Assembly: GCA_022559985.1 (NCBI GenBank)
Contig: JAFJTR010000152.1
Location: forward strand, 1-35,608
DNA from: Parastagonospora avenae f. sp. tritici 18332-5
Taxonomy: Eukaryota > Ascomycota > Dothideomycetes > Pleosporales > Phaeosphaeriaceae
Direction: 5' to 3'
DNA length: 35,608 nucleotides
Shown here: in pieces, positions 19,438 to 30,818 of the stretch
How the letters are laid out: each line of letters starts with the position of its first letter
Numbering within the stretch: position 1 is the stretch's first letter
Translations under genes and position numbers: made by a program
The notes under the pieces: generated by a model
Database searches by the model: none
What the model was told of the DNA's origin: nothing
Seen by the model: only the letters and a program-made list of their open reading frames with translations

Positions 19438-20817
19438 TTGGTGAACTATTCGGGACGAATGTTGGTGACGATGTGTTCGATAGGAATGCGCGACCGTAAT
19501 GCCAGAGTTTGAGCGTACGTTTCGATGTGGTGTCGTTGGCGGGAGGTGGGGTGGCTGGGTCGTGGTAAAGTCTGCTAGGGAACTTGTTGTTGTAGCCTCG
19601 AAGCGCGTAGTACCGATTCGGAAAGTTCGAAGGCACGTGATGCATGCCCAACCATCTGGAGCCGCACCGTGCACGAACGCAACGTCTGTGCTGCTGTAGT
19701 GCGCCGGCGGTGATCATGTTCAGCATCGCCGGCTAATGGCTAGCTTTGGTGATCAGATAATAGCCGTGAAGTATGTTCACTGCACCATGGACTTTCATGC
19801 TGCTGCTGTCTGAGCTCGGCGGCAACAACTGGAGCAGGCGCGACGGACCGAATAGGTAGGCGGAATGTGTTTCGGCACTTCCTGTAGACGTCAGCTGCGT
19901 TCTTCGAAAGGCCAAAGTAGTAAAGAAGTTCCTAGGTACATTAAAGACAAGGCAGATGCCAAGCTATGTTGTGGCTGCTCAGTGATGATGATCATGTCAT
20001 GGCTTACCAGCCTCTCTATGGTCCAGGGATCTGGTAAGAAGCAACATGCTTGACCTTGGTATACAATTTGTAGGCAAAGCTATAGCTGAGCTCTGTAAGG
20101 TATAAGCTGAAGAACCGCAAACATCGTCGTGGGTCGATATCAGGAGAGGGGTGATCCCGATGTGGAACGTCAAGATTTGAGAGTGGGCTTACAGTCATTG
20201 AATATCTCATACTGTCCATCGACTAGACCATTGAAACAAGATGGCTGGACACTATGGAGCATAGCTGGAGTATACCCTGGATATCTGGCGGCTCAATGCT
20301 GTGTAGCTTGCAGCTGTTTGTTAGTGCACATACATGAGAGACACTTCATGACCCTAGGTCGGAGAAGATTACCGACAGTTGGTAGGCGCTACGAAGGGCG
20401 ACAAGGAACCAGGTTCAAGACACAAATGCTGTGCCGGTAACACAACCATATGGGTGCATGTTGAGATGCATCGAAGCTGGCACCAACTCTTGATGCAACG
20501 GGCGCGCTAACTCGGTTACGGCAAGCGGCTTGGCACAGGCCCATGCAGACGACAGCTAACAGGTCCCCTGTTGACGACATGCGACAGGTTCACGAGACGA
20601 ACAGCTGTCGCGCACACGTCTGCGACCCCGTCACATACGTCCAGAAGTCTGTGTTGCCACGACATCGAATTACGCGCGCCCGGGAGCCCCTGGGAACAAT
20701 CGAGCATTCGAGGCCAGCTTCGACACTTCCACCGCACTGCTGCCGACCGCCGACGCCGCATGCAACTCCCCGCTGACTATCCTCCGTCCAGAACTAGCAT
20801 ATCTATAGACGTCCGCC
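19438..20817. other. Long divergent intergenic region
   Basis: 1.38 kb between H2A.Z (-) and striatin (+), serving as both promoters. A CACGTG core lies at 19635-19640. ORFs inside (19499-19699, 20129-20440, 20543-20776) have no recognisable content. A transcribed leader of the striatin gene is likely in the last few hundred bases. Confidence 0.5.
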
Positions 20818-23492
20818 ATGGCCTGGCAATCGCCGTCAGCCATGAACGCGGGCGGCGCGAATGGAGGAGGTGATGGAAATGCGCCAGCAGGGACCGAGTA
20901 CACGCTGCAAGGTAGCTACGCCCCTGGACAGCATATCCAGCTGTGGCAGGCAAAGGAGAATCGCTGACGTTTGGATCAGGTGTTATGCGCTTCTTACAAC
21001 TCGAGTGGCACAATCACGAGCGCGCTAGGAACGCATGGGACATTGAAAGAGCAGAGATGAAGGCCAAGATCGCAAAACAGGAGGGCGAGGTTCGGAGCGC
21101 GAAGAAGCTGAATGACCAGCTCAACAAACATATTCGCATGTTGGAACAGGCCTTGATGAACGAGCGGGCAAAGAGCAAGGCGGGTGCAGCGGGTGAAGAT
21201 GCCAAAGCAGCAGACGAGAACAAGGACAGCAAGGGCAAGAAGAGTGGCATGAACGCTACAAAGCGTACGTTCGATTCGCACACCAATTCAGTGGGATTGA
21301 GAACAAAGCTGACCGTTCATACAGTCAAAGATACAAGACACAACTCTTTCCTTGACGTCGATTCCGAGTTCCTCGACCGCTCCGAAGCCGACCGCGATGG
21401 CCTTCGTGAGAAGTCGAAGCTGTACCTCACAAAATGCGTTGAGGAGATTACATATCTCCTTACACCGCCATCTCAAGCCCCGCCTCAGCAGCCCAGTCTG
21501 CACGCGCTCAGTAACGGTGCCGGATTCATGAGCCATGGCGATGCCTCTATTGAGGACATATACATGCAACAGCACCGCCAAAAGATACAGTCACAGCTCC
21601 CGACTATGCCCAATGTCACCATGCCCAACCACCAACCTCCAAACATACCCACCTCAGAACTCCAGAGTCTTACAAACCAGAACCAGATACATCACGCGCC
21701 GGAGATGACTCGGGAGCCGGCTGGACAACACTTACTTGCTCAGCAATCTGGCATACCAGGAGGCTTTGCTCCGATGCGTCAGAACCAAGTACAAGACCCA
21801 CTGCACTACTCCTCTGTTCCGGAAGAGCAGGTAGAAAAGGTTACTCATACATACGATAACCATGGCCGACAAATTACAAACCAGGAAGAGAGCCAGCCGG
21901 TACAAGGCGAACCCACCGGTGACGATCCAGATCAGTGGACTTTTGACCCAGAACCAGGTTCTGATGCGCCTCCCAACGGACCTCCTATTGGAAGACCGGA
22001 CACCATACGCTTTCCGGATGCCGACAATCCACCTGCTAAATCGCCGCCGCGCGCATCGAAAACTCGAAGTAAGAGTGGGGAATTCGGCGCAAACAGGAGG
22101 TTGAGCAGTGAACAGAAAGGTCCACTAACTCAAACTCAGTTGAGCAAGTCAGACCAGCAGAGTTTCAAAGTAAAATTTGCCCTGCGTGGCCACCTTGACG
22201 TTGTTCGCTCTGTCGTTTTCACCGGTGGTGGGAGTCCATCCGAGCCAGAAATTTGCACAGCTGGAGACGATGGCATGATCAAGAGGTGGATGATACCCGC
22301 GAGCTATGCGAACCAGCATAGCATGAACAACGATCTCGACATTGCGCCAGTCTGGTCTCACAGGGGACACGAGGGTGCTGTGACATCCCTGGCTGCCTGC
22401 CCCGCCTCTGCACATTTCGCAACTGGGGGCCGTGTATCAGGCGATGGCTGGATATTCTCTGGAGGCCAAGATGCCACAATTCGTGTTTGGGAAAGAGGCA
22501 GAGTCGACCCAAAGGCCACCCTTGATGGCCATACAGACGCTGTGTGGACTGTATGTGTGTTGCCCACCACGTGTGCATCCGTCTTTGGTTCCGATTGCAC
22601 CAAATTCGGAGGACCAGACCGGATCCTGCTTGCGTCAGGATCTGCCGATGGTACGATCAAACTTTGGGCTGTCAGCGCACCGCCACAACTTGTATCGCCC
22701 CAAGTTGGCTCACGACGTGGCGGTAGCAGAAGGCATTCTGTGACCTCCGGATCGAACCACCCCTCTTCGCCACAACCTAGTGTGGCATCACAGACTTCTT
22801 TCCACTACATGTTGGTTCACACCATTGAGCGAGCGACTCACCCTTCACCAACTTGCATTACCCCGCTTGCGCTGAACGGGGAGAACTTTGTTGTCTCATT
22901 CTCAGATGCATCAATCCTGGTATACGACACACGGACGGGCGAGGAGCTCATCGGAATGGCCAGCAATGAGACATACGACGGTACAGCAGCAACTGGCATT
23001 ACTTCAATCGTTGCTACTTCTCAAAGCATCGAAGGGCCAACTGAAGCTGGACGTGGTGGCACAGACGACGAGGGCATACATGGGCCGACTGGTTCGAGTA
23101 ACGGTGGCGGGCTGGAGGGTGTCGTGATCAGTGGGCATGAAGACCAGTACATCCGGTTCTACGATGCCAACTCTGGTAAGTTGCTCGTGCGCTTACGGTC
23201 ATGTCGGAATTACACTACTAACACTCATCAAGGTCAATGCACATACCAAATGCTCGCCCATCCCTCCGCTATCTCATCCCTTTCCCTCAGTAAGGACGGC
23301 CGCGAAGCTGTTTCTGCCGGCCACGACGCCTCCATCCGCTTCTGGTCCCTTGACAAGCGCATCTGCACGCAAGAAATTACCGCACACCGGATCATGCGCG
23401 GTGAAGGCGTCTGCAGCGTCGTCTGGAGTCAAGACGGGCGCCTCGTTGTTTCAGCAGGCGGCGATGGCATCGTCAAGGTCTTCGCGAGATAG
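20818..23492 (+). CDS. Striatin, STRIPAK scaffold
   Basis: The regulatory B''' subunit of PP2A and scaffold of the STRIPAK complex, which in filamentous fungi controls hyphal fusion, sexual development and virulence (PRO11, FSR1 and StrA in other species). Four exons, 20818-20911, 20980-21264, 21325-23175 and 23233-23492, give 829 residues, the usual length. Exon 1 joins to GVMRFLQLEWHNHERARNAW, the caveolin-binding/coiled-coil start; the coiled coil runs to about residue 90. Then come LKDTRHNSFLDVDSEFLDR and YLTKCVEEITYLLTPP, both striatin signatures. A long disordered Gln/Pro-rich middle precedes the C-terminal WD40 propeller (for example GHLDVVRSVVF, GHEGAVTSLA, GHTDAVWTVCV, SGSADGTIKLW, AGHDASIRFW, AGGDGIVKVF). 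Introns 21265-21324 (GTACGT, GCTGAC, ACAG) and 23176-23232 (GTAAGT, CTAAC, AAG) are 60 and 57 nt and stop-free, so an unspliced read-through frame exists. Confidence 0.95.
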
Positions 23493-23967
23493 TACTTCTG
23501 CGCGGATCATATTGACTTCCCATAGCCCCTGCTATATTTATTTAGACCCTTTGCGTGGATGATGCATTTCTAAGCTGGAATTACATACCCTGAGCGCTTG
23601 TCCTTTGTCTTTTGGAATCATTGATGGAATGTAGTCGGATGATTGATGGGATCATGGTAATTTTTTCTCGGTCGAGCGAGGACGGCTCACACTTTACTCT
23701 ACACTTCTTGTAACATGGCCGAGTTTGGTGCGCTGATTGTGGTTGGCGGGAAAGATCGTAATGCATTGTTCTGGGCGTCGAATCATTGTACAATACAACT
23801 GCGCATCAGAGGCAAGAGGATTATTGAAGACAACAGAAGTTGATTGTCCAACTCGCCAAGACGGACTCATTGTGTTTGCTGTTGACTCAGCTGAACTTTC
23901 ATTTCCAGTCTTTCCTAGCCCTGCAAGTTACTCCAGACGCCGTCCACCACATTACCATTCAGCTCTT
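23493..23967. other. Convergent intergenic spacer
   Basis: Between the 3' ends of striatin (+) and the glyoxalase-like gene (-). No gene or repeat recognised. Confidence 0.55.
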
Positions 23968-24339
23968 TCACTCCTTCCCCTCCCAAAACGTAATCCGATT
24001 CCCAAACGGATCCACAACAGCCAGCTCCTGCGCACCACCCACACCCTCCTCAATCCCCGGCCTCAAGTACCGATACGCCTTAGCCTGCAGCTCGGCATGA
24101 TACGCCACCAAGCCCTTCATTCCCACCCTCACATGCACGCCAGGACTCCCATCGCCATGATGCTCGCTCAAGTGCAGTACCAGTCCGCCTCTTGAGATTT
24201 GCCGATAGAGCGGCGCGGCTTCGTCAAATCTGTGATCCCAGTCGGTTTGGAAGCCGAGGTAGTCGATATAGAATTCGTTGGTTTTGGGGATGGAGAAAAT
24301 GCGCAGGATGGGGGTTGTGGAGTGGAAGGTTATGGACAT
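23968..24339 (-). CDS. Glyoxalase/bleomycin-resistance-like (VOC fold) protein
   Basis: A single-exon product of 123 residues forming one vicinal-oxygen-chelate domain. N-terminal beta-alpha: ITFHSTTPILRIFSIPKTNE, FYIDYLGFQTDW; then PLYRQISRGGLVLHLSEHHG, VHVRVGMKGLVAYHAEL, and the C-terminal strand AVVDPFGNRITFWE, a strong signature of this family. Members bind metals or sequester toxic compounds and include glyoxalase I, dioxygenases and antibiotic-binding proteins. The His in LVLHLSEHH and the Glu in TFWEGKE are candidate ligands; the substrate is unknown. The protein looks more like the short bacterial forms than typical eukaryotic glyoxalase I, and the gene has no intron, so bacterial origin is plausible. 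Start MSITFHS chosen because it fits the family's N terminus. Confidence 0.85.
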   Translation of the reverse strand: MSITFHSTTPILRIFSIPKTNEFYIDYLGFQTDWDHRFDEAAPLYRQISRGGLVLHLSEHHGDGSPGVHVRVGMKGLVAYHAELQAKAYRYLRPGIEEGVGGAQELAVVDPFGNRITFWEGKE

Positions 24340-25186
24340 GGTGTTTTTGAGTGTGTATGCACCATAGGTAGATGAGATGGTGGATATGTGGGGCGCTGCT
24401 TACAATGTATAGAGTGTCGTCACTTCTTTAGGCAGAATCTTACAGGACGTTGGCTAGACTGCTAGACTGCCAAGATCTGAACGAAAGGGCTAGCTTTTCT
24501 CAAGAGCTGTATGTTATCGTTGTATAACTCAATTTGTGTTGAAACATGTTTGAGTCTATATCGACGTCTGGCGTAGCAATCAATTCGCGATTTCCCTTAC
24601 GCACAGGGTATGTAATCAACAAGTACGTGCCCGCTTGTCTTGCCCAAGGGCGCAGAATCACTTACGAACGCTTTCACCAGCCTGAACAGACTTGATAGCT
24701 TTCAGAAAATTAAGAAGTGCCAAAAGGAACTTAAAGTCGGCCAGCTCCACGTTGCCCTCGGACAGCGCTTAGAGATTTCAGACAGCGCGCATTTGCAGCA
24801 CCTGGTGGTATTCAAGCTTTAGCCTACAGTGAAGACTTTTGATCACGGAGGCATTGAAAAGTTCAATGGGAGTTGGCTTACATCAATAGTACGGGTTTAG
24901 CAAGCGACCCTGGCATGTTCTTGTCCAATAAGATTTACACAAATGCTTGTGTTTCTGTTTGTACCCCCGCGGCGTGTCAATGCACGCTGGCTGCTTCAAC
25001 AAGCCAAGTACTTCCTGTGGCTGACATGAAGAAGATAGACGCTATCAACAGCAGTTTGAAGGCCCGGTATACTCAAGCCGGTAGCTGCTATGACTCCTGG
25101 AGCCTAGGAAGCATTTACTGAAGACTCGATCGAACGGCAAGCGTCCTACGAAACCATCTCCCGACTACTACGATCGACTTGACACC
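24340..25186. other. Intergenic region with one or two doubtful small genes
   Basis: No firm gene. A spliced model, 24546-24622 plus 24681-24822 (GTACGT donor, TTTCACCAG acceptor), would give 72 residues starting MFESISTSG and ending LQHLVVFKL, without recognisable domain. A second frame ends at 25121 with cysteine-containing sequence ACVSVCTPAACQC and ARYTQAGSCYDSW; it lacks its own ATG but could be a 3' exon after the TAG acceptor at 24888. Both are weak. Confidence 0.2.
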
Positions 25187-25801
25187 ATGCACTAACTCGA
25201 TGATCTTTGGAACGACAGCCAAGAGGCAAAGCAGGGCTGCATCATCCTTCTCAACGGCTTCCCAGGTGTCGGCAAGCTCACCATCGCCCAAATCATGAAG
25301 CGTAATCTTCCCACAGACACTACTCGCCTCATCTATCCCTCGGAAGCTATTGTGCCCGGCCGTGGTCCAGCATATAAAGCCTTACGAAAAGAGATTCCAC
25401 GCGTCGCTTTCGGAGCTTTAAAAAAGGAAATGGTATCACAGTCTAACCTCAAAGTCGTCATGACCGGTTGTCTCGCCGATAACGCGGAAGATATAGCTGT
25501 TCTGGCCGAGCACCTTCGTATTGCCAAAGACACCAACGTTCCCTTTCATCTTGTTGGAGTCACTCGCGACCGAGAGGAGCATAGTCGGCGACTTGGAACT
25601 CCTGCACGCGTCTCTGGCGGTAAGGCCAAGCTACGAGATGACGGCATTCTTCAAGAGCTGTTGGAGCAACATCGTCTTGTCGACGTGCGGAGCCTCCCAG
25701 AAGACCTTCTGACTCTTGTCGATGTTGAGTATCTTACGCTCGACACCACAGGCCAGACTGTGGACCAGACTGTGTCTAAGAAGATGCGGAAAGTTTACTA
25801 G
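25187..25801 (+). pseudogene. P-loop kinase-like gene with a stop at codon 3
   Basis: The frame starting ATG CAC at 25187 meets TAA at 25193-25195, then runs open to TAG at 25801. It encodes LDDLWNDSQEAKQGC, the Walker A-like loop LLNGFPGVGKLTIA (GxxGxGK followed by Leu-Thr) and a P-loop nucleotide kinase-like remainder with VVMTGCLADN and VTRDREEHSRRL, a possible LID. The length after the stop is about 201 residues, suitable for a small kinase. The next in-frame ATG (25295) lies after the P-loop and would make a dead protein. Either the TAA is a CAA-to-TAA nonsense change, or the true start is in an upstream exon: CTAAC at 25192-25196 could be a branch point for the CAG acceptor near 25220, although no good donor or upstream exon is visible. 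Substrate unknown. Confidence 0.55.
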
Positions 25802-26596
25802 ATTACTGGTCTACTACACATCTAGCACATCTCTTCCTATACTTCTCTGTTATATGCTTTTTGGTGCTTCTTGGTGTGTGTAGGTATGTCATATTCGAAG
25901 CACCTCAACAATTCCACTCCGACTTGAAATAAATTTAAGTTCTCCAAATCTTCCAATGAGCACCGATCCAGATTATTCTTGAAAAGTTGTGGGTCCTAGT
26001 AATAAACATACCCCCATTTCACGGATCATCAATTCTTGCGTCTCGATCCATTGATTTCTTGCAGTTTCGTGGCGCCGACATGGACAATGTGCGTTGCCTG
26101 CGTGTGGTCACTGTTGTGACTATCACGCGACGACATCTGTGCACACTGCGCCGAACAACCGAGTTCATACGCATGATCGGGGAATATTGATCGTTCTTTG
26201 TATCAAAATACGCGGTGTATCGACCAAAGAGTCTATAATATCTAAGAAGCATTCGATCCTTGCAAGACGTAAAAACAGTTTCCACGTTGTCTAGTGATGA
26301 ATATGTAGACTGAATGACCTCCTTCATCCCTGGGACCAGCACAGTGTTAGACAACATGTTTCGGCTCGCGGCCAAACACATCTTCTTGTCTTACTTCAGA
26401 CATTGTGAGCCCACTGTGCACGCACAACCACCCCTTCTTAACGACCTCCAATTCCGTCATTCCGACACAAAGTTGCCCTTCTTCCCTATATATTTATCTT
26501 CCAAGATTCCCCTTTCTAAGTCCTCATCACATCACGACATCCTCACACCACCACCACACGCACACACACATACACACACTCACCTTCACATCCATC
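25802..26596. other. Intergenic region and promoter of the microprotein gene
   Basis: No gene supported (the ORFs 26019-26381 and 26314-26655 are shadows). A TATA box, TATATATT at 26487-26494, lies 110 bp before the ATG at 26597. Between them is a C/A-rich leader with a CA microsatellite (about 26553-26583). Confidence 0.55.
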
Positions 26597-26758
26597 ATGT
26601 GTACTTCCATCACCAGCACCACCCAGTCCTCCACCTCCATGGTCAACATGGCTAACACTCTGCCCGCCACTCCTGTGCACGGCAACCGTTGCGGTGTCTG
26701 CGGTAAGAACTATGGTAGTTCTTCTGCAGATGGCTGCACGTGCTATGAGGACCCTTAG
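26597..26758 (+). CDS. Four-cysteine microprotein, copy A
   Basis: A single-exon product of 53 residues starting MCTSITSTTQSSTSM and ending CTCYEDP. There is no signal peptide. The middle MANTLPATPVHGNRCGVCGKN and the end DGCTC match the product of 32944-33087 (-), which shares MVxxxxTLPxTPVxGxxCGxCGKNxGxS and a C-x-C end. The cysteines form C-x2-C near residue 32 and C-x-C near residue 47, a spacing that could bind one metal ion; CGK also recalls the start of a CCHC zinc knuckle, but the His is replaced by Tyr here. A TATA box and C/A-rich leader suggest high expression. No known family is recognised. The existence of two diverged coding copies is the main evidence that the gene is real. Confidence 0.7.
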   Translation: MCTSITSTTQSSTSMVNMANTLPATPVHGNRCGVCGKNYGSSSADGCTCYEDP

Positions 26759-27085
26759 TTGGCATCTCTCGCAGCGTTTGTGGGGCTCGACATGGTGGTC
26801 TGAGTCCAGTGTAGTAGCGTTATGGGGGATAGCTTAGCGATGCGACGCCGGCTGTTATATTCGATCGTGATTGCTCGGCTTCTTAGAGATACCATAGGTA
26901 TTGATTATAAGAACGTTGAAAAATATGAAGTCCGCACTGTCCATTGTTCATGCCGTGGAAATGTGATAGAGATGTATTCCTTGCTGGAAGCGACCCGCTT
27001 TCTAGTATGGTGCATCCCAATGAACGCCAAATCTAAGCCCTAGAATGTATCTACAAGAAGCTGACCAATAATGATACTGCGAATG
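26759..27085. other. Convergent intergenic spacer
   Basis: Between copy A (+) and the 3' end of the Ytp1-like gene (-). ORF 26822-27043 has no supporting feature; probably 3' UTR sequence. Confidence 0.5.
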
Positions 27086-28582
27086 TTAAGCCACAAGCGA
27101 TGTTGACTCTTTCTTCTGGAGAGGGATGTCTTCATCATCGTCCGAGTCAAGTCCTTCTAGTTCAAACTCTTGAGCGTCCCGTACTCGTCCATCGACAAGG
27201 GCATAACCATTGACATGCCCGTTTGCCTGTCCGTCTAGGGGAGGTGCTTCGGCATCAGACTTGGAGTCCTGACCCCATGCGCTTACAGCATAGAGGTGAA
27301 TAAGCATGTTCACGACTACGACATATGTTAGCGACGACCAGTTGCAATGTAGATGTTAACTTACAGAGGAAGAGCAAGAACGCGACACTAAAAAGAATGA
27401 GGATGTAGGACACGTGCGTAACGTTCGCGTCGTGTAAGATCTGCATCTGCTCCTCGGTGGCGCCCATGAATATAAACCCACCGGCAATGAGCAGGAATGG
27501 TGTCATATACTGGAAGCTGTTCGGGTCTGAGCCATCGGCAATAAAGCTGCGGTCTTTCAAGACGAAAGAGATTTCGATGATACGAGCCGCACCGGCAGCC
27601 ATCAGGGTGTAGCCAAACACGGTGTGAATCATGGTCGAAATGGGCAGATGTTGGGGATGCGCAGACATTGCCCAACCTGTAACGAATATGACCATTCCAG
27701 GAATCAGGTTACGCTTTGGTCGTCCACCTCTCGTGCGGCTCAGCCATACTCCAACCAAGCCAGCTGCCCACCAGATGATGCCCATGGAAGTGTGCTGCAA
27801 GTCGTTGTGTCCCCACTCATGGCCCCAGCGGTGCTCGGTAAAGGTGTTGACGCAACCCCATGCAGCAATGACGAGCGAGTCGAAGAATTCCTGGCTTCGT
27901 CCGGTGCGCCTGAGCCAGGCCTGGCCTACCAGTAGTAGAATAACAAGGATGATTCCATAAGCAATGAATGCACTTCCCATGATGAAGTGAGCCAAACATT
28001 GGCCTGTGTGATCGGCTCTGCAGAATCCGAGCGCAGTGATACCCCCAAAAATGAATTGTACCCAGGTGGCGATTGGCATAGCCTTGCCAACGACGCCGTG
28101 TGCCCTGATTACGACCTTTCGCACCTTCGCATGTATGCCCTTTTCCAGGTGGAGTTTCAAGTAAATGCCCATGGCGATTTGCGAGACTAACATGAGCATG
28201 ATGTAAGGGACGAATTGGGCATGGATGTTCTTCGTAAATTGCCTTCCCTTATGCTTATGACCGAGAAAGTATCCTACAATGGCGAGAACGGATCCGAGGG
28301 TTTGCACTGGGACGTGCCATTTAGAGCGGATTATCTGATCAGATTAGTTGCAGTTTTGCATGGCGTATAATTTTCTATACTTACGCCTAGCACCATCCCT
28401 GTAGGAAAGATGATTCCCCAGGCCATAGTCTGAATCAAGATGTGTATCCATAATATCGAGTCGAGTGGGTCTACTGAAATGGCCTGTCCCTCTGGAATCT
28501 TGTCCGAATGGTGGTCGTGGGCGGTGGCCGCGGTGATAAGAAGCAGCGCCGTCGCGGCAACTGCTGTGACCCTGAATCCCAT
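27086..28582 (-). CDS. Ytp1-like multi-pass membrane protein
   Basis: A fungal membrane protein of the Ytp1/DUF2427 type, built like cytochrome b561 and ferric-reductase domains. Three exons on the minus strand, 28385-28582, 27365-28334 and 27086-27315, with introns of 50 and 49 nt, give 465 residues. A signal peptide (MGFRVTAVAATALLLITAATA) is followed by a His-rich stretch (HDHHSDK). About ten to twelve helices follow. His residues lie in or near membrane segments, for example WIHILIQTMAWG, VVIRAHGVVGKA, HFIMGSAFIAYG, EHRWGHEWGHNDLQHTS, AHPQHLP and TMIHTVFGYTLMAAG, fitting haem or metal ligation. The C-terminal 65 residues are an acidic cytosolic tail (LDSDDDEDIPLQKKE). The exact role of the family is unknown. 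It is divergently arranged with the Swi5 gene, with 305 bp between ATGs. Confidence 0.88.
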
Positions 28583-28887
28583 GGCGATGTTTGTTTGAGG
28601 TGGCGCGGCTTTGAGGTCCCAAGGGCTGACGTCACGCTAGGAGCGAAAAAAAGTCTCCAATGTGGAAGTTTTAGGGTGGAGGAGGCATTCGACGCGCTCG
28701 TAAGCAGACGTGGTGGAAGGATGAGTGACGGAGACGGGGATCTCTATTGAGAAGGTGCATTCATGCGTCGCAATCAGCTGCTTACGTGAAAGGAAGGCGC
28801 GTCCGCCATTGGCCTCCGTCGCGGACCGGCCAGGAACACCGACCCATCCTTCGCCGGCCTGCCCTGCATTCTTCTCTCACCACCAGC
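28583..28887. promoter_or_regulatory. Divergent promoter of the Ytp1-like and Swi5 genes
   Basis: 305 bp shared between two divergent ATGs. GC-rich, no TATA box. The frame of the Swi5 gene is open back to 28747, but the ATG at 28888 (CAGC-ATG-GCG) is the better start and leaves room for both promoters. Confidence 0.5.
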
Positions 28888-30818
28888 ATGGCGCCCGTAG
28901 ACGGACGAAATGAAGTCCCGGACTCAGAAGACGAGCCTATGACATCTTCGCCTGTCGACGTTTCAGATGGTACCGCCGATAAGCTTTTCGCGATGGCGCA
29001 TATTCCACCCCAAGACACCCAAGACGCGCCGCGAGAGGCTGCGCGTCTTCACCAAGCAACTACTGGGATCGTTGCCAATGTGACTGCGCAACGCACTGAT
29101 GGCTTGGGCGCCGATCAGAGCATTGCTTCAATCAACATCGACGCGCCCATGAATGAGCAAACTGACATTGAGCCAACTACAACCACGGCTTCATCAAAGC
29201 CGACGGATGAGGGCAGCAACAATGCTACGAATGATCTTCTCCCGGACGTTGCATCGCATTTGAGTTCAGAGATTGATGACATGAGGCCGCGACAGCATGC
29301 GACATTGCCGCATTCTACGCAAAACAAACAACACGTGCCTGTCTGTGCTTTGACAGCAGGTGCTGAAACAGTGACAGCTCTCACCGCTCAGGAAACATCA
29401 GAAATTGCCGGAGACGCAGTTCGTAATGAGGTAACAACACCCGTGCAACAGCCAGAAACTGTGGACAACGAAGTCGCACCCGAATGTGCCAATGAGCAGT
29501 CTTCATATCGATCGTCAAATGTATCGGAAAACATCAATGACCCGGAAGGAGAATCAGTACCCCAACATGTGGAAGCAGACCTCCCGCAGCACATTTCAAA
29601 TGCAGATGATGACGTGAGTAAAGTGCGCTCGAACGAGCAGAGTGCTTTGCAGGAAGAAGCCAATACGCCATTGCTTCCGGTGCCACTACCTTCGACTGAC
29701 CACACAACTTCAATCGAGAGTAAGGATAGTCAACACGTCGACGAGACCACAAGACCGATGCAGCAGGACGTAATACAGCGCCTCAAGGGCGAGGTCTCAA
29801 GTAGCGGATCCGACACAAAGCACGGAGTTTGTTTACTGTTGACCTGTATCGGCGTTGCATCTACTTACAAATTGCGCAGGTCATTTCCGCTGATGTGCAT
29901 GACAACACCAATGACGTTGCTGCTGGATTTCACACGGGACCTCAAGGCCAGAGCAAAGGAATCGGCGGGGGAAAAGGAACACAACAAGACGCATCGATGT
30001 CGCCAACCTTCTCTTCTGGAGCCGATGTTGAAAGCCACGGGGGTATAATCACACCAAATGACAACTCAAAGGGGGACGAAGCGGATCGATCCTCCACGAG
30101 TATGAATACCGAGCCCCAAGATCCAGTGGCAGCATCAGTCTCACGTGGTCTCGACTCCAAAGTGACAAGCTTCGATACGTCTATGGATATTGACACCCCG
30201 CCCTCAGACAGTAAGGTAGAGAACTATACTTCAAACAAGGAAGCTACTGCTTCACCAAGCCTCTCAACACCCGGGCCTACAAATATACCTGCCACGCACA
30301 GTTCGACAGAACGGACATCACAAGATTCAAGCGAGACCCATCTGGAGATGTCAGACGTTCTGGACCCCATCAATGTATGCGAGACCACAAAAGCAGTTCC
30401 GGATGAACACTCTCCAACATCCGAGCCCAGCCCCAATCAGAAGATGAGCGCACATCCCGAGCCTCCTCAGGCATGTCCCACCCCAACGCCCGCAAGAACT
30501 CCACAGGAGATTACAGTCGCCGAGCTCAAAGCACAAAAGTCAGCAATGCTAGCTTCTCTTGCAACTCTCCCTGCGATCCAAGTACTCATGGAAGAGAACG
30601 CATCTGCTGATGTTGAGATGGCGGACGGCGATGACGAGCCCACGGAAGCCGATATCATGACCGCGGCAAACAAGATTGTGAAAGACCACATCAAGCTTTT
30701 GCATGAGTACAATGAGCTGAAGGACGTGGGCCAAGGACTGATGGGCTTGATCGCCGACCAGCGCGGGGTGAGAATCATTGAAGTGCAGGAAGAGTTCGGA
30801 ATCGAGGCACAAGATTGA
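28888..30818 (+). CDS. Swi5 recombination mediator with long N-terminal extension
   Basis: Swi5 (Sae3 in budding yeast) forms a complex with Sfr1 that loads and stabilises Rad51/Dmc1 during homologous recombination. Two exons, 28888-29826 and 29880-30818, joined across a 53-nt intron (GTTTGT...GCGCAG, phase 0), give 625 residues. The Swi5 domain is only the last 100 or so: a coiled coil VAELKAQKSAMLASL, an acidic linker, then DHIKLLHEYNELKDVGQGLM, GLIADQRG and VQEEFGIE, closely following the family signature. The first 500 residues are Ser/Thr/Asp/Glu-rich and disordered, with many SP/TP and SQ/TQ sites (for example DTPPSD, SPTSEPSPNQ). Yeast Swi5 is under 100 residues, so the extension is very long; extended forms may be normal in filamentous fungi. 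Confidence 0.88.

Noticed and set aside
20129..20440. Plus-strand ORF of 103 residues upstream of striatin
   Set aside because: No recognisable content, no start context, inside the long divergent promoter.
22069..22139. Possible intron in striatin (GTAAGA...CTAAC...CAG)
   Set aside because: Removal shifts the frame and would delete a coding-looking linker; the exon reads through better.
26822..27043. Plus-strand ORF of 73 residues
   Set aside because: Lies in the spacer between convergent genes and has no supporting feature.
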